Source: Ardenticatena maritima (GTDB lineage: Bacteria; Chloroflexota; Anaerolineae; Ardenticatenales; Ardenticatenaceae). From it: 64,000 nt of DNA. Below, piece by piece: positions 8,762 through 19,053 of the stretch. A program made the position numbers and the translations under genes. Position 1 is the stretch's first letter. Every line of letters begins with the position of its first letter. The notes beneath the pieces were generated by a model. The model was given only the letters and a program-made list of their open reading frames with translations, was not told the origin of the DNA and did not search any database. Where the stretch lies: contig NZ_LGKN01000004.1 in NCBI RefSeq assembly GCF_001306175.1, positions 558,001-622,000 of the forward strand, in the 5' to 3' direction.

Positions 8762-8789
8762 ATTCTAGGCATTTCCATAACACAAGCAA
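8762..8789 (-). promoter_or_regulatory. Sigma-70-type promoter of the mreB cluster
   Basis: On the minus strand TTGCTT (8789-8784), a 16-base spacer and TAGAAT (8767-8762) precede mreB. The -35 box lies in the T-rich tail of the rplY terminator. Confidence 0.6.
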
Positions 8790-8811
8790 AGCCCGGCCAT
8801 AGCGACCGGGC
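8784..8811 (-). terminator. Intrinsic terminator of rplY
   Basis: Reading the minus strand, GCCCGG (8811-8806) and CCGGGC (8796-8791) with a 9-base loop are followed by TTTGCTTGTGTT. The T-run is interrupted, so termination may be partial and allow some read-through into mreB. Confidence 0.6.
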
Positions 8812-8839
8812 TTCGGTATTGCGAGAAAAGCGGGAAACT

Positions 8840-9493
8840 CTATTCTTCCTCTTCTTCGCGCTCGCCAATGACTTCGACGTCGCCCGCGGCGGCTGGCGCT
8901 TCGGTGCTTTCGGCTTCCACGGCTTCTTCGGCGCGCAACGGTTCCAGCACGGCAACCGCAATGTCGCCTTCGGTAATGATTTCGACGCCTTCGGGAACCG
9001 GCAAGTCCGCCACCGTCAACACATCGCCCACTTCTTTGAGCAAGTCAGTGACGTCCACTTCAATTTCCGAGGGCAAATGCGCCGGCAGGGCTTCGACCTC
9101 AATTTCTTCCAGCACCTGGCTCACCAGGGCGATATTCTGCGCCACCGGTGCGGGCTCACCCGTCAGGTGGATCGGCACTTCGATGCGCACCGGCTCATCC
9201 ATGCGCACCGCCAAAAAATCAACGTGCAACAGCGTTTGGCGCACAGGATCACGCTGCACATCACGCACCAGCACATTCACAGGACGCGAGCGACCTTCAA
9301 TGCGCAAATCAATCAAGTGCGAGACGCCGGCTTGTTGCAACACCTTGCGCAATTCGCGAGCGTCCACCTGCACAGAAATGGGTTCTTCCAACGCAGCGCC
9401 ATACACAACGCCGGGGATGAACCCTTCGCGGCGCAACTGTTTGACCTTCTTTCCAAGCACCGTGCGGGGTGCGGCTTTCAGTTCAATTCCCAT
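8840..9493 (-). CDS. rplY: 50S ribosomal protein L25 (TL5/CTC type)
   Basis: L25/TL5 binds 5S rRNA on the large subunit. The 217 residues show the N-terminal 5S-binding domain (MGIELKAAPRTVLGKKVKQL, PGVVYGAALEEPISV, VNVLVRDVQRDPVRQTLLHVDFLAV) and the C-terminal beta domain (EVEALPAHLPSEIEVDVTDL). An acidic Glu-rich tail ends the protein. This is the long CTC form rather than the short E. coli form. It is a single-gene unit with its own promoter and terminator. Confidence 0.96.
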   Translation of the reverse strand: MGIELKAAPRTVLGKKVKQLRREGFIPGVVYGAALEEPISVQVDARELRKVLQQAGVSHLIDLRIEGRSRPVNVLVRDVQRDPVRQTLLHVDFLAVRMDEPVRIEVPIHLTGEPAPVAQNIALVSQVLEEIEVEALPAHLPSEIEVDVTDLLKEVGDVLTVADLPVPEGVEIITEGDIAVAVLEPLRAEEAVEAESTEAPAAAGDVEVIGEREEEEE

Positions 9494-9563
9494 AACGCTA
9501 CCCTCTTCCTTGCTTCTTGCACCAGCAAGCGCCGATGCGTCATCTGCATGTGTTCATAAGGAA

Positions 9564-9581
9564 TGGGCGCAGAAGCGCCCA
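9564..9581. repeat. Hairpin in the rplY 5' leader
   Basis: TGGGCGC-AGAA-GCGCCCA forms a perfect 7-bp stem with a 4-base loop near the start of the predicted rplY transcript, about 70 bases upstream of the ATG. A role in L25 autoregulation is possible but unproven. The rest of the 253-base gap up to 9746 holds the rplY promoter and, on the plus strand, a weak TTGTCT (9695) / TAGAAT (9716) pair upstream of the next gene. Confidence 0.4.
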
Positions 9582-9594
9582 CAGTCGGCGTGCC

Positions 9595-9622
9595 ATTGTA
9601 CAGAAAAGCACAAAAAGGTCAA
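9595..9622 (-). promoter_or_regulatory. Sigma-70-type promoter of rplY
   Basis: On the minus strand TTGACC (9622-9617), a 16-base spacer and TACAAT (9600-9595) are close to consensus. The transcript leader is about 95 bases. Confidence 0.75.
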
Positions 9623-9746
9623 ACGTCTTGAAAGAAAAGGCGTTTTGCCGGAAAATGGCAAGCGGATAACGCATTTTGTAAAACTTCCTTCGGTTGTCTC
9701 CGTATTTTGCTCCGTAGAATTCACGCACCAAAAGGAGGTGAACGCC

Positions 9747-10670
9747 ATGCGCCGTTCGACGCTTGTTCAACCCACACCATCCATGCCATCGGAAGTACCG
9801 AACCTGCCCCCAGCGTACCGTCGCACCGCTTTCGTCAAGCCCGCCATGTCCCATCTCTTGCTCGCCGGCACACTTGCGTTTCCTGTCTGGTTGCTCATCT
9901 TTCACACCATCAGCACTTTTCTGACAGGCAATACGTTTTCACTCACCCTTCATTTCACCCCCGCTGGCCTCTCGGATTGGCTTCGTCTCCTCTTCGGTTT
10001 TTTCGTTGCCGGTCCGCTTCTCATTGTTCTGCACGAAGGTTGCCACGGGCTTTTGTTTCGCCTCAACGGCTTTCAACCACGTTATGGGTTTCGCTGGTTG
10101 TACGCCTATGCCACAGCCCCCAATGCGCTCATGACACGTCGTCAGGCGCTCAGTGTGACCCTCGCCCCCTTGGTACTGCTTACCCTGATGGGCCTGCTCC
10201 TCCTCCCATTCGCCCCCACAGCGGTTGTGCCTTACATTATTCTCTTTCTCACGGCAAATGCGGCTGGTGCGATAGGGGACTTGTGGTTGAGTGTCGTCCT
10301 TTTGCGGCTTCCAGACGAGGTGCGTATTGTGGATCAGGCTGACCAGTGGGAGGTGTATGCCCCCGTTGATAGCGACGTTCCCGTCACGACGATCACGAGC
10401 GGATTTGTTTTGCGCTGGTTCGGCATGACCGCACTGGTTTTTCTCATCATCACCGTTCTACTTAATTTTTTACCGCTCCTTGCGGTTCAATTGGATATGG
10501 ACGCGCTCCGCATTGGCCCCGCCGGCATATGGTATCTGATTGAATTTGAACGAACGCCAGATGGCGGCTTCCAAACGTCGCTTGGTTTGCCCGCCACATT
10601 GGTCGTCAGTATTGTGTTGGGTGGGGGGCTAGCGGTGCTTCTTCCTCAGCGACCCGCAGAGACAACTTGA
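9747..10670 (+). CDS. Membrane DUF3267-like putative metallopeptidase
   Basis: The 307-residue protein has about six membrane segments. A zinc-type HEGCH motif at residues 96-100 lies in the second hydrophobic region (LLIVLHEGCHGLLFRLNG). A second conserved-looking element, LTANAAGAIGDLWLSVVLL, could supply the third ligand. This layout matches DUF3267 putative intramembrane zinc proteases (site-2-protease-like); the activity and substrate are unknown. The ATG at 9747 follows AAAGGAGGTG. An upstream in-frame extension is antisense to rplY and is not real. The gene stands alone. Confidence 0.7.
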   Translation: MRRSTLVQPTPSMPSEVPNLPPAYRRTAFVKPAMSHLLLAGTLAFPVWLLIFHTISTFLTGNTFSLTLHFTPAGLSDWLRLLFGFFVAGPLLIVLHEGCHGLLFRLNGFQPRYGFRWLYAYATAPNALMTRRQALSVTLAPLVLLTLMGLLLLPFAPTAVVPYIILFLTANAAGAIGDLWLSVVLLRLPDEVRIVDQADQWEVYAPVDSDVPVTTITSGFVLRWFGMTALVFLIITVLLNFLPLLAVQLDMDALRIGPAGIWYLIEFERTPDGGFQTSLGLPATLVVSIVLGGGLAVLLPQRPAETT

Positions 10671-10688
10671 AGCGTGCGCACACCTTCA

Positions 10689-10725
10689 ATTTTTCACCCA
10701 AAAGGCGCTTTGGCCTGTGAAAAAT
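10689..10725. repeat. Long dyad abutting the SAM-operon promoter
   Basis: ATTTTTCAC (10689-10697) and GTGAAAAAT (10717-10725) are perfect inverted copies, with an inner CCAAA/TTTGG pair. The right arm ends at the base before the -35 box. It may be a weak terminator for the preceding gene or an operator. Confidence 0.55.
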
Positions 10726-10754
10726 TTGACAAAAGCGCCACTTCCTTCTATCCT
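10726..10754 (+). promoter_or_regulatory. Sigma-70-type promoter of the SAM-cycle operon
   Basis: A perfect TTGACA (10726-10731), a 17-base spacer and TATCCT (10749-10754) place the transcription start near 10761, about 24 bases before the riboswitch. Confidence 0.75.
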
Positions 10755-10784
10755 GCCGTGGTTGAACAACCGTAGATACGGACG

Positions 10785-10890
10785 CTCATCAAGAGGGGTG
10801 GAGGGACCGGCCCTGTGAAGCCCCGGCAACCAGCGGCAACATGCCGCCAGGTGCCAAGTCCGGCAGCCCCTGTGGGGCTGGAAGATGAGA
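10785..10890 (+). ncRNA. SAM-I riboswitch (S-box)
   Basis: The core is textbook: P1 arms CTCATC and GATGAG, then AGAGGGGTGGAGGGA, CCCTGTGAAGCCCCGGCAAC and GGTGCCAAGTCC. It lies upstream of an intrinsic terminator and an operon for SAM synthesis and recycling. Binding of SAM should stabilise P1 and allow the terminator to form, switching the operon off. The 306-base gap before mtnA is filled by the dyad, the promoter, this aptamer and the terminator. Confidence 0.96.
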
Positions 10891-10905
10891 GGAGTCAGAT
10901 GTACG

Positions 10906-10930
10906 GCCTCTCAGTATGAGAGGCTTTTTT
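10906..10930 (+). terminator. Riboswitch-controlled intrinsic terminator
   Basis: GCCTCTCA-GTA-TGAGAGGC gives a perfect 8-bp stem followed by six T residues, placed 15 bases after the SAM-I aptamer. This is the expression platform. Confidence 0.9.
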
Positions 10931-10976
10931 GATGAAGCGAGCCGGCGATTCATGAATGGGACAGAAGGAGGCACAC

Positions 10977-12056
10977 ATGCGCACAGTCTGGTGGGAAGAC
11001 GGCGTCGTCAAGATGATTGACCAGCGATTGTTGCCGCATCAATTTGAAATTGTCGCCTTCGATAACGAGCACGATGTGGCGCGCGCCATTCGCGAGATGT
11101 ACATCCGCGGTGCGCCGGCCATTGGCGCCGCCGCCGGCTTTGGCATGGCGTTGGCGGCGCAACGCAGCCAGGCCGCGACCACAGAGGATTTGCTGAACGA
11201 CTTGCGCACCGCCTACGATGTACTCTATGCGTCGCGCCCCACCGCCGTCAACCTGCGCTGGGCGCTGGACCGCATGATGGCGCTAGCAACGTCCTTGCGC
11301 GAGCAGCCCCACCAGGTTGTGCGTGACGCCCTGGTTGCCGAAGCGCAACGCATTGCCGACGAAGACATTGAAACCAACCAACGCATGGCGCGCTACGGCG
11401 CTGAATTGGTGCCCGAAGGCGCGAATATTCTGCACCATTGCAACACGGGCGGGCTTGCCACGGTGGACTGGGGCACGGCGTTGGGCGTCATCCGTATGGC
11501 GCACGAACAGGGCAAAAACATCCATGTCTGGGTTGATGAAACCCGCCCACGCCTGCAAGGCGCCCGCCTGACCGCTTGGGAACTCATGCAGTGGGGCGTT
11601 CCCATGACGCTGATTGCCGATAACGCTGCGGGGTATCTCATGTGGAGTGGGCAGGTGGATTTGGTGACGGTTGGCGCAGACCGTATCGCTGCCAATGGTG
11701 ACGTGGCCAACAAAATCGGCACGTACAAACTGGCGGTCGTCGCCAAAGAAAACAACATCCCCTTCTACGTTGTCGCGCCCACCTCGACGATTGACCTGCA
11801 AACCCCCACCGGTCGCGATATTCCCATTGAAGAGCGCGACCCGCGCGAAGTCACGCATGTGTTGGGGCAGTGCAACATCGCGCCGGAAGGTGTGAACGCC
11901 TACAATCCGGCTTTCGACATCACACCGCACGAACTGGTGACGGCGATCATCACCGAGTACGGCGTGGTGCGCCCACCGTATGAGGAAAACCTGCGCCGGG
12001 TGGTTGAACAAGCCGAAGCCGACCGCAAAGCCCGCCAGGCATCGGGCAGTGTGTAA
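10977..12056 (+). CDS. mtnA: S-methyl-5-thioribose-1-phosphate isomerase
   Basis: MtnA converts methylthioribose-1-phosphate to methylthioribulose-1-phosphate in methionine salvage. The 359 residues contain [19 protein letters not shown], the catalytic cysteine in [34 protein letters not shown], and the catalytic aspartate region [38 protein letters not shown] is near the C-terminus. The ATG at 10977 follows GAAGGAGGC. The gene is first in the riboswitch operon. Other salvage enzymes (mtnBCD, mtnP) are not in the window. Confidence 0.95.
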   Translation: MRTVWWEDGVVKMIDQRLLPHQFEIVAFDNEHDVARAIREMYIRGAPAIGAAAGFGMALAAQRSQAATTEDLLNDLRTAYDVLYASRPTAVNLRWALDRMMALATSLREQPHQVVRDALVAEAQRIADEDIETNQRMARYGAELVPEGANILHHCNTGGLATVDWGTALGVIRMAHEQGKNIHVWVDETRPRLQGARLTAWELMQWGVPMTLIADNAAGYLMWSGQVDLVTVGADRIAANGDVANKIGTYKLAVVAKENNIPFYVVAPTSTIDLQTPTGRDIPIEERDPREVTHVLGQCNIAPEGVNAYNPAFDITPHELVTAIITEYGVVRPPYEENLRRVVEQAEADRKARQASGSV

Positions 12057-12093
12057 TGCGGTCGAGATGGAACATGAGTGAGGTTGAGAAACA

Positions 12094-14357
<2,264 letters not shown>

Positions 14358-14396
14358 TGCTAACTCGTTTGATTGAGAAGTGATGGAGGAAGACTC

Positions 14397-15629
14397 ATGA
14401 GTACAACATTTATGTCCAGCCCCAAACTCTATTTCACCTCGGAATCGGTGACAGAGGGGCACCCTGACAAAATTTGCGACCAGATTAGCGACGCCATTCT
14501 GGACGCCATTCTGGCGCAAGACCCGGACGCGCGCGTGGCGTGTGAAACCGCCACCACCACCGGCTTGATTGCCATCATCGGCGAGATTACCACGAGCGCC
14601 AATGTGGACTACACCGAAATTGCGCGCGAAACCCTGCGCCAAATCGGCTACACCAGCAGCGAATACGGTTTTGACGCCGACACCTGCGCCGTCATTGTCT
14701 CGATCAAGAAGCAGTCGGCCGATATTGCGATGGGCGTGGACAAGGCGCTGGAAGCCAAAACCGGCGAAATGAGCGACGCCGAAATCGAAGCCATCGGCGC
14801 CGGCGACCAGGGCATGATGGTCGGGTTTGCGTGCAACGAAACCCCCGAACTCATGCCGCTCAGCATCAGCCTGGCGCACCGCCTGACGCGCCGCCTGACC
14901 GAAGTCCGCAAGAGCGGCTTGCTGGGCTACCTGCGCCCCGACGGCAAGAGCCAGGTGACGGTTGAATACGCCTACGGCAAGCCGGTGCGCGTGGATACCG
15001 TCCTCATCTCCACGCAGCACGCGCCCGACGTTACGCAAGAGCAAATTCGCGCCGACATTATCGAACACGTCATCCGCCCGGTGGTCGGCGAAAAATTGCT
15101 GGATGAGAACACCAAAATTTACGTCAACCCGACGGGGCGTTTCGTCGTTGGCGGTCCCATGGGCGACGCCGGCCTGACGGGGCGCAAAATCATTGTGGAC
15201 ACCTACGGCGGCGTTGCTCGCCACGGTGGCGGCGCTTTCTCCGGGAAAGACCCCACGAAGGTGGACCGCTCGGGTGCGTACATGGCGCGCTATGTGGCCA
15301 AGAACATTGTGGCGGCGGGTATCGCCGACCGCTTTGAAGTGCAAATCTCCTACGCCATTGGTGTGGCGCGCCCGCTCTCGATTAGCGTGGAAACGTTCGG
15401 CACGGGACGCATCCCCGATGACAAGATTGTGGACCTCATCAACCAGTTCTTCGACCTGCGCCCGGCGGCTATCATCCGCGACCTGGACCTGCGCCGCCCG
15501 ATTTACAAGCAAACCGCGGCATACGGGCACTTTGGCCGCGAGGACGTAGACCTGCCTTGGGAACGCACCGACAAGGCGGACGCCTTGCGCGCCGCCGCCG
15601 GGTTGGACACGGTTCCCAGCCAGGCGTAA
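14397..15629 (+). CDS. metK: S-adenosylmethionine synthase
   Basis: MetK makes SAM from methionine and ATP. The 410 residues contain all signatures: [61 protein letters not shown] and the P-loop-like [34 protein letters not shown] is near the C-terminus. The ATG at 14397 follows GGAGGA; an upstream in-frame Met has no site. It is the last gene before a strong terminator, so SAM represses its own synthesis through the riboswitch. Confidence 0.97.
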   Translation: MSTTFMSSPKLYFTSESVTEGHPDKICDQISDAILDAILAQDPDARVACETATTTGLIAIIGEITTSANVDYTEIARETLRQIGYTSSEYGFDADTCAVIVSIKKQSADIAMGVDKALEAKTGEMSDAEIEAIGAGDQGMMVGFACNETPELMPLSISLAHRLTRRLTEVRKSGLLGYLRPDGKSQVTVEYAYGKPVRVDTVLISTQHAPDVTQEQIRADIIEHVIRPVVGEKLLDENTKIYVNPTGRFVVGGPMGDAGLTGRKIIVDTYGGVARHGGGAFSGKDPTKVDRSGAYMARYVAKNIVAAGIADRFEVQISYAIGVARPLSISVETFGTGRIPDDKIVDLINQFFDLRPAAIIRDLDLRRPIYKQTAAYGHFGREDVDLPWERTDKADALRAAAGLDTVPSQA

Positions 15630-15645
15630 TTCCCACTGTTGAAGC

Positions 15646-15680
15646 AAAAAGCCGCACGCGCATTGCGTGCGGCTTTTTTT
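15646..15680. terminator. Bidirectional intrinsic terminator between metK and the convergent small-gene operon
   Basis: GCCGCACGC and GCGTGCGGC form a 9-bp stem flanked by AAAAA on the left and TTTTTTT on the right. It can stop metK transcripts on the plus strand and the opposing operon on the minus strand. Confidence 0.85.
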
Positions 15681-15700
15681 ATACAAGCCAGCCAGGCGGG

Positions 15701-15973
15701 TTAGACGTTTTGCGCGCCTTCTCCATCGGGAGCGGGCAAATTCAACTCCGCCCACAATTCACGCTGGCGGCGTTCCGCAGCACGCCGACCGGCTTCAATT
15801 GCGGCTGCCAGGCGGCGGCGTTGCTCGGCCAGTTCCTCTTCAACGCGCAACTTGATGGCTTCCACAGGGTCGTCGCTGCGGTCCAAAACGCCGCTTTCTT
15901 CCAATTCACGCATCATCAGCGCCACAACACCCGCCGCAGCGCCCAGCATCAACCCCAGCATGACTTTGCGCAT
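15701..15973 (-). CDS. YtxH-like small membrane-anchored protein
   Basis: The 90-residue product starts with a glycine-rich membrane segment (MLGLMLGAAAGVVALMM) followed by a charged helical region (IKLRVEEELAEQRRRLAAAIEAGRRAAERRQRELW). This is the layout of YtxH-type envelope or stress proteins with a membrane anchor and a cytoplasmic coiled coil. The ATG at 15973 sits behind AGGAGG, which decides against an ATG six codons earlier. It follows a DUF948-like gene, a frequent YtxH partner. Molecular function unknown. Confidence 0.65.
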   Translation of the reverse strand: MRKVMLGLMLGAAAGVVALMMRELEESGVLDRSDDPVEAIKLRVEEELAEQRRRLAAAIEAGRRAAERRQRELWAELNLPAPDGEGAQNV

Positions 15974-15987
15974 GGCATTCCTCCTCT

Positions 15988-16281
15988 TCACACACGTGGT
16001 TGGCGGCGGCTCTCACGTACCGTGCGCACGGCTTCACGCAGGCCGGCCGCCCACGCCTGCGCCTTGACGAAGGGAGCGGCGACTGAGCGCCCCACAAATT
16101 GGGTTGTGTGTGTGATTTCTTCAACCGACTCTTTGGTCGTATCCAAGAGCGGCGTGACTTCTTCACGAATCAATTTGACCAGTTTCCAGATTTGCCAGAG
16201 CACCAGCCCCAGGAAAATCCCCAAGGCGATGGATTCCAGCGCCAGCACAATGATCAAGATATCCCGAACGGTTTGCACCAT
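15988..16281 (-). CDS. DUF948-like single-pass membrane protein
   Basis: The 97 residues have an N-terminal membrane helix (ILIIVLALESIALGIFLGLVLWQIW), then an amphipathic tail with a TTKESVEEITHTTQFVG stretch similar to DUF948 proteins. Function is unknown. It is followed 14 bases later by the YtxH-like gene, and a promoter overlaps the end of the gene upstream, so the two form a small transcription unit. Confidence 0.6.
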   Translation of the reverse strand: MVQTVRDILIIVLALESIALGIFLGLVLWQIWKLVKLIREEVTPLLDTTKESVEEITHTTQFVGRSVAAPFVKAQAWAAGLREAVRTVRESRRQPRV

Positions 16282-16337
16282 AGACAAGCCTCGGCTCTCT
16301 GTTCGTTTCGGGCGGGTGCATGCAGCGCACCGCCGCG

Positions 16338-16366
16338 ACTATATCACACCTTCAACACGTTGGCAA
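16338..16366 (-). promoter_or_regulatory. Internal promoter for the DUF948-like/YtxH-like pair
   Basis: On the minus strand TTGCCA (16366-16361), 17 bases, TATAGT (16343-16338) with an extended -10 TGA lie across the end of the preceding gene. Confidence 0.65.
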
Positions 16367-16589
16367 CGGCTATTCCGCTCAAACACCCCAGGACGGCGGG
16401 GATAATGTGGACAACGCCAAGCGTAGGCAGGGGCACCGCGTAAAGCGCCCCCAGCCAATGCCCCAGCAGAAAACCGACGCTCCCCGCCACCCAATAGGCG
16501 AACAGTTCCAACACGCTGTCCCCAACAAAGAGATGAAACAGCGCCGACGCGATACCGGCAATCAGCACTGCCATGATGAGCGGAATCAT
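16344..16589 (-). CDS. Small hydrophobic membrane protein
   Basis: The 81 residues are nearly all hydrophobic, with about three membrane segments (MAVLIAGIASALFHLFVG, LFAYWVAGSVGFLLGHWLGAL, VHIIPAVLGCLSGIAVANVL). No enzyme motif is seen and I do not recognise the family. The ATG at 16589 lies two bases after the mnmA stop, indicating translational coupling to mnmA. Confidence 0.65.
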   Translation of the reverse strand: MIPLIMAVLIAGIASALFHLFVGDSVLELFAYWVAGSVGFLLGHWLGALYAVPLPTLGVVHIIPAVLGCLSGIAVANVLKV

Positions 16590-16591
16590 CG

Positions 16592-17743
16592 TCAAACAAT
16601 CAACCCACCGCCCAGACACTCATCGCCGTCGTAAAAGACCAGCCCCTGCCCGGGGGTGACGGCTTGTTGCGGAATGGGGAACGTCACCCGTGCACGCGCA
16701 CCGGGCAACGGTTCCACAATCGCCGGTACTTCGGGCGCTTTGTAGCGGATACGCACTTCAATATCAAGCGCGCCGTCCGGCTCGCCCAAAATCCAGTTCA
16801 CCTGTTCGATTTCCACCGTCTCAGTGCGCAGGGCGTCACGCGGTCCCACAATCAGCGCATTGCGTGCGTGGTCTTTGGCGACGACGTAGAGCGGTTCATG
16901 CCAGGGAATGCCCAACCCGCGGCGCTGCCCCAACGTGTAGAACGGCAACCCCTCGTGGCGTCCCAATTCGCGGCCATCCACATGCACAATTGGCCCCGGT
17001 TTGAGCGCGCCCGGCGGCGCATGACGGCGCAAAAATTGCCGGTAATCGCCCGTGGCAATGAAGCAAATTTCCTGGCTTTCGGGCTTCTCCGCCAGCGGCA
17101 TCCCATACTGTCGCGCCAATTCGCGCACCTGGGGCTTCGTCAAATGCCCGACCGGGAACATCAAATGCGCCAACTTTTCCTGCGTGAGCGAATAGAGCAC
17201 GTAGGATTGGTCTTTGTTGGCGTCAACCCCCTTGTACAGGTGGTAAAGCCCATCATCCCCTTTGACGACACGCGCATAGTGTCCCGTCGCCAGGTAGTCT
17301 GCGCCCAAGCCGCGCGCAATGTTCAGCAAGTGGGTGAAGCGCACCGTGCGGTTACAATGCAAGCATGGGTTCGGCGTTTTGCCGTGCAGATAGGCGTCAA
17401 TGAACGGCTCCACCACGGCTTCGCGGAACGGTTCTTCCAGGTTCTTCAAGAAGAAGGGCGCGCCAATCGCATCACACAGCGCCCGCGCATCTTCGACCGC
17501 GTCGGGCGTACAGCACCGATTGTGGACGAACCCTGTGCGCTCGTCCACCACGCCTTGCTCGCCCGCCCAGAGGCGCAGCATGACGCCCACCACCTCATAG
17601 CCTTGTTCATGCAGCATCAGCGCCGCGACGGATGAATCCACACCGCCGCTCATCGCCACCACCACACGCTTGCCGTTGCGCGGCGCGGGCTTGATATTGA
17701 GTTGTGTCCAATCGCGAATCTCACAAACCGGAATTGTTGTCAT
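16592..17743 (-). CDS. mnmA: tRNA-specific 2-thiouridylase MnmA
   Basis: MnmA thiolates the wobble uridine of Lys, Glu and Gln tRNAs, using sulfur relayed from a cysteine desulfurase. The 383 residues include the PP-loop VVVAMSGGVDSSVAALML, the first catalytic cysteine in TPNPCLHCNRTVRF, LATGHYARV, KDQSYVLYSL and the second cysteine in ESQEICFI. The C-terminal beta domain has YTLGQRRGLGIPWHEPLYV and GQGLVFYDGDECLGGG. It lies 24 bases downstream of the desulfurase gene, matching its sulfur source. Confidence 0.96.
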   Translation of the reverse strand: MTTIPVCEIRDWTQLNIKPAPRNGKRVVVAMSGGVDSSVAALMLHEQGYEVVGVMLRLWAGEQGVVDERTGFVHNRCCTPDAVEDARALCDAIGAPFFLKNLEEPFREAVVEPFIDAYLHGKTPNPCLHCNRTVRFTHLLNIARGLGADYLATGHYARVVKGDDGLYHLYKGVDANKDQSYVLYSLTQEKLAHLMFPVGHLTKPQVRELARQYGMPLAEKPESQEICFIATGDYRQFLRRHAPPGALKPGPIVHVDGRELGRHEGLPFYTLGQRRGLGIPWHEPLYVVAKDHARNALIVGPRDALRTETVEIEQVNWILGEPDGALDIEVRIRYKAPEVPAIVEPLPGARARVTFPIPQQAVTPGQGLVFYDGDECLGGGLIV

Positions 17744-17767
17744 GCGCTATCCTGAAAAACGTCTCAT

Positions 17768-18928
17768 CTATGTGCGGGCGTACTGCCGCAAGCGCTGAAT
17801 CACACGCGGCACGGCTTCGGCGGCATACGCCACTTCTTCTTCTGTGTTATCGTCACCCAATGTCAGGCGCAGGGCGCTCATCGCCTCGCGTTTGGTGGCG
17901 CCAATGGCGCTCAGCACATGGCTGGGCGTAATCGCCCCGCTTGAACATGCACTGCCACTACTCGCGGCGACGCCTTCCAAATCTAGCCCTAGCAGGAGCG
18001 AATCGGCGTCCACATTGCTAACGACGAAACTGGCGTGCCCAGGCAACCGCTCGGTGGGGTGGCCGGTGAGTTGCACATCGTCCACCTGTTCCAAAATCGA
18101 GCCGACCAGGTGGTCGCGCATGGCACGCAAGCGGGCGTTTTTGGCTTCGCGGTCGGTATGCGCGATTTCAATGGCGGCGCCAAGCCCCACAATGCCGGCA
18201 ACGTTCTGTGTGCCGGAGCGCATACCATGTTCCTGCCCGCCGCCCGTCATCATGCTTATCCAAGGTGTGCGGCGGCGCACATAAAGCACGCCAACGCCTT
18301 TCGGCGCGTGGAATTTGTGCCCACTGAGCGCCATCAGGTCCACATTGAGCGCATCCACATCCAGCGGCAAGTAGCCGCCGGCCTGCACAGCGTCGGTGTG
18401 GAAGACAACACCGCGCTCGCGGCAGAGCGCCCCAATGTCCGCAATGGGCTGAATGGTGCCAATTTCGTTATTCGCGTACATGACGCTGACCAAAATCGTA
18501 TCAGGGCGAAGCGCGCGCGCTACATCATCCACCGAAACGCGCCCATACTCATCCACGGGCAGATACGTCACCTCGAACCCAAAGTGTTCTTCCAGTTGCT
18601 TCACCGTCTGCAAGACGGCTTTGTGCTCGATGGGCGTCGTGATAATGTGGCGTCCCTTGTCGCGCAGGGCAAACGCCACGCCGCGAATAGCCAGATTGTC
18701 GCTTTCTGTGCCGCATCCAGTAAAGGCGATTTCGCGCGGCGAACAGTTGAGCACCGCCGCCACCTGGCGGCGCGCCTTTTCAATAGCGCGTTGCGCCCGC
18801 TGTCCATAGCGGTGCAGGCTGTTCGGGTTGCCGTACTCGTCGGTGAGATACGGCATCATCGCTTCGAGCACATCCGGATGAATGGCCGTTGTGGCGCTGT
18901 GATCGAGATAGACGTACCGCTTCTCCAT
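17768..18928 (-). CDS. Cysteine desulfurase (NifS/IscS family)
   Basis: This PLP enzyme takes sulfur from cysteine for Fe-S clusters and tRNA thiolation. The 386 residues contain VYLDHSATTAIHPDVLEAM, FTGCGTESDNLAIRGVA, HTDAVQAGGYLPLDV, the PLP lysine in ALSGHKFHAPKGVGVLY, RSGTQNVAGIVGLGAA and the mobile-loop catalytic cysteine in SSGSACSSGAITPSHVL. The ATG at 18928 follows AAGGAGCG and gives the usual N-terminus; an upstream extension would run through a terminator-like hairpin. No iscU or iscA is adjacent; mnmA is the partner here. Confidence 0.94.
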   Translation of the reverse strand: MEKRYVYLDHSATTAIHPDVLEAMMPYLTDEYGNPNSLHRYGQRAQRAIEKARRQVAAVLNCSPREIAFTGCGTESDNLAIRGVAFALRDKGRHIITTPIEHKAVLQTVKQLEEHFGFEVTYLPVDEYGRVSVDDVARALRPDTILVSVMYANNEIGTIQPIADIGALCRERGVVFHTDAVQAGGYLPLDVDALNVDLMALSGHKFHAPKGVGVLYVRRRTPWISMMTGGGQEHGMRSGTQNVAGIVGLGAAIEIAHTDREAKNARLRAMRDHLVGSILEQVDDVQLTGHPTERLPGHASFVVSNVDADSLLLGLDLEGVAASSGSACSSGAITPSHVLSAIGATKREAMSALRLTLGDDNTEEEVAYAAEAVPRVIQRLRQYART

Positions 18929-18946
18929 TGAAACGCTCCTTTCGTC

Positions 18947-18973
18947 AAAAAAGAACGCGCCGGTCGGCGCGTT
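18947..18973 (-). terminator. Terminator-like attenuator in the cysteine desulfurase leader
   Basis: Reading the minus strand, AACGCGCC (18973-18966), loop GACC and GGCGCGTT (18961-18954) form an 8-bp stem, then C and six T residues. It sits between a consensus promoter (start near 18994) and the ribosome site, so it should stop a share of the operon's own transcripts. Confidence 0.75.
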
Positions 18974-19000
18974 GTGTGCCTGAATTGCATGACTGCCTGG

Positions 19001-19028
19001 ATTATAGCCGCCCACGTAGGGGTGTCAA
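19001..19028 (-). promoter_or_regulatory. Consensus sigma-70 promoter of the desulfurase-mnmA operon
   Basis: On the minus strand perfect TTGACA (19028-19023), a 16-base spacer and perfect TATAAT (19006-19001). This is the best promoter match in the window. Confidence 0.85.
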
Positions 19029-19053
19029 TGCTGTTTGGGTGCTCTATCCCCCG

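Noticed and set aside
8868-9746. N-terminal extension of the membrane HExxH protein over the rplY region
   Set aside because: The extra 293 residues are antisense to rplY and its promoter; a strong AAAGGAGGTG precedes the ATG at 9747.
18929-19015. Longer N-terminus for the cysteine desulfurase
   Set aside because: The extension would translate through the promoter -10 region and terminator-like hairpin, and family members begin close to MEKRYVYLDHSATT; the ATG at 18928 has a good ribosome site.
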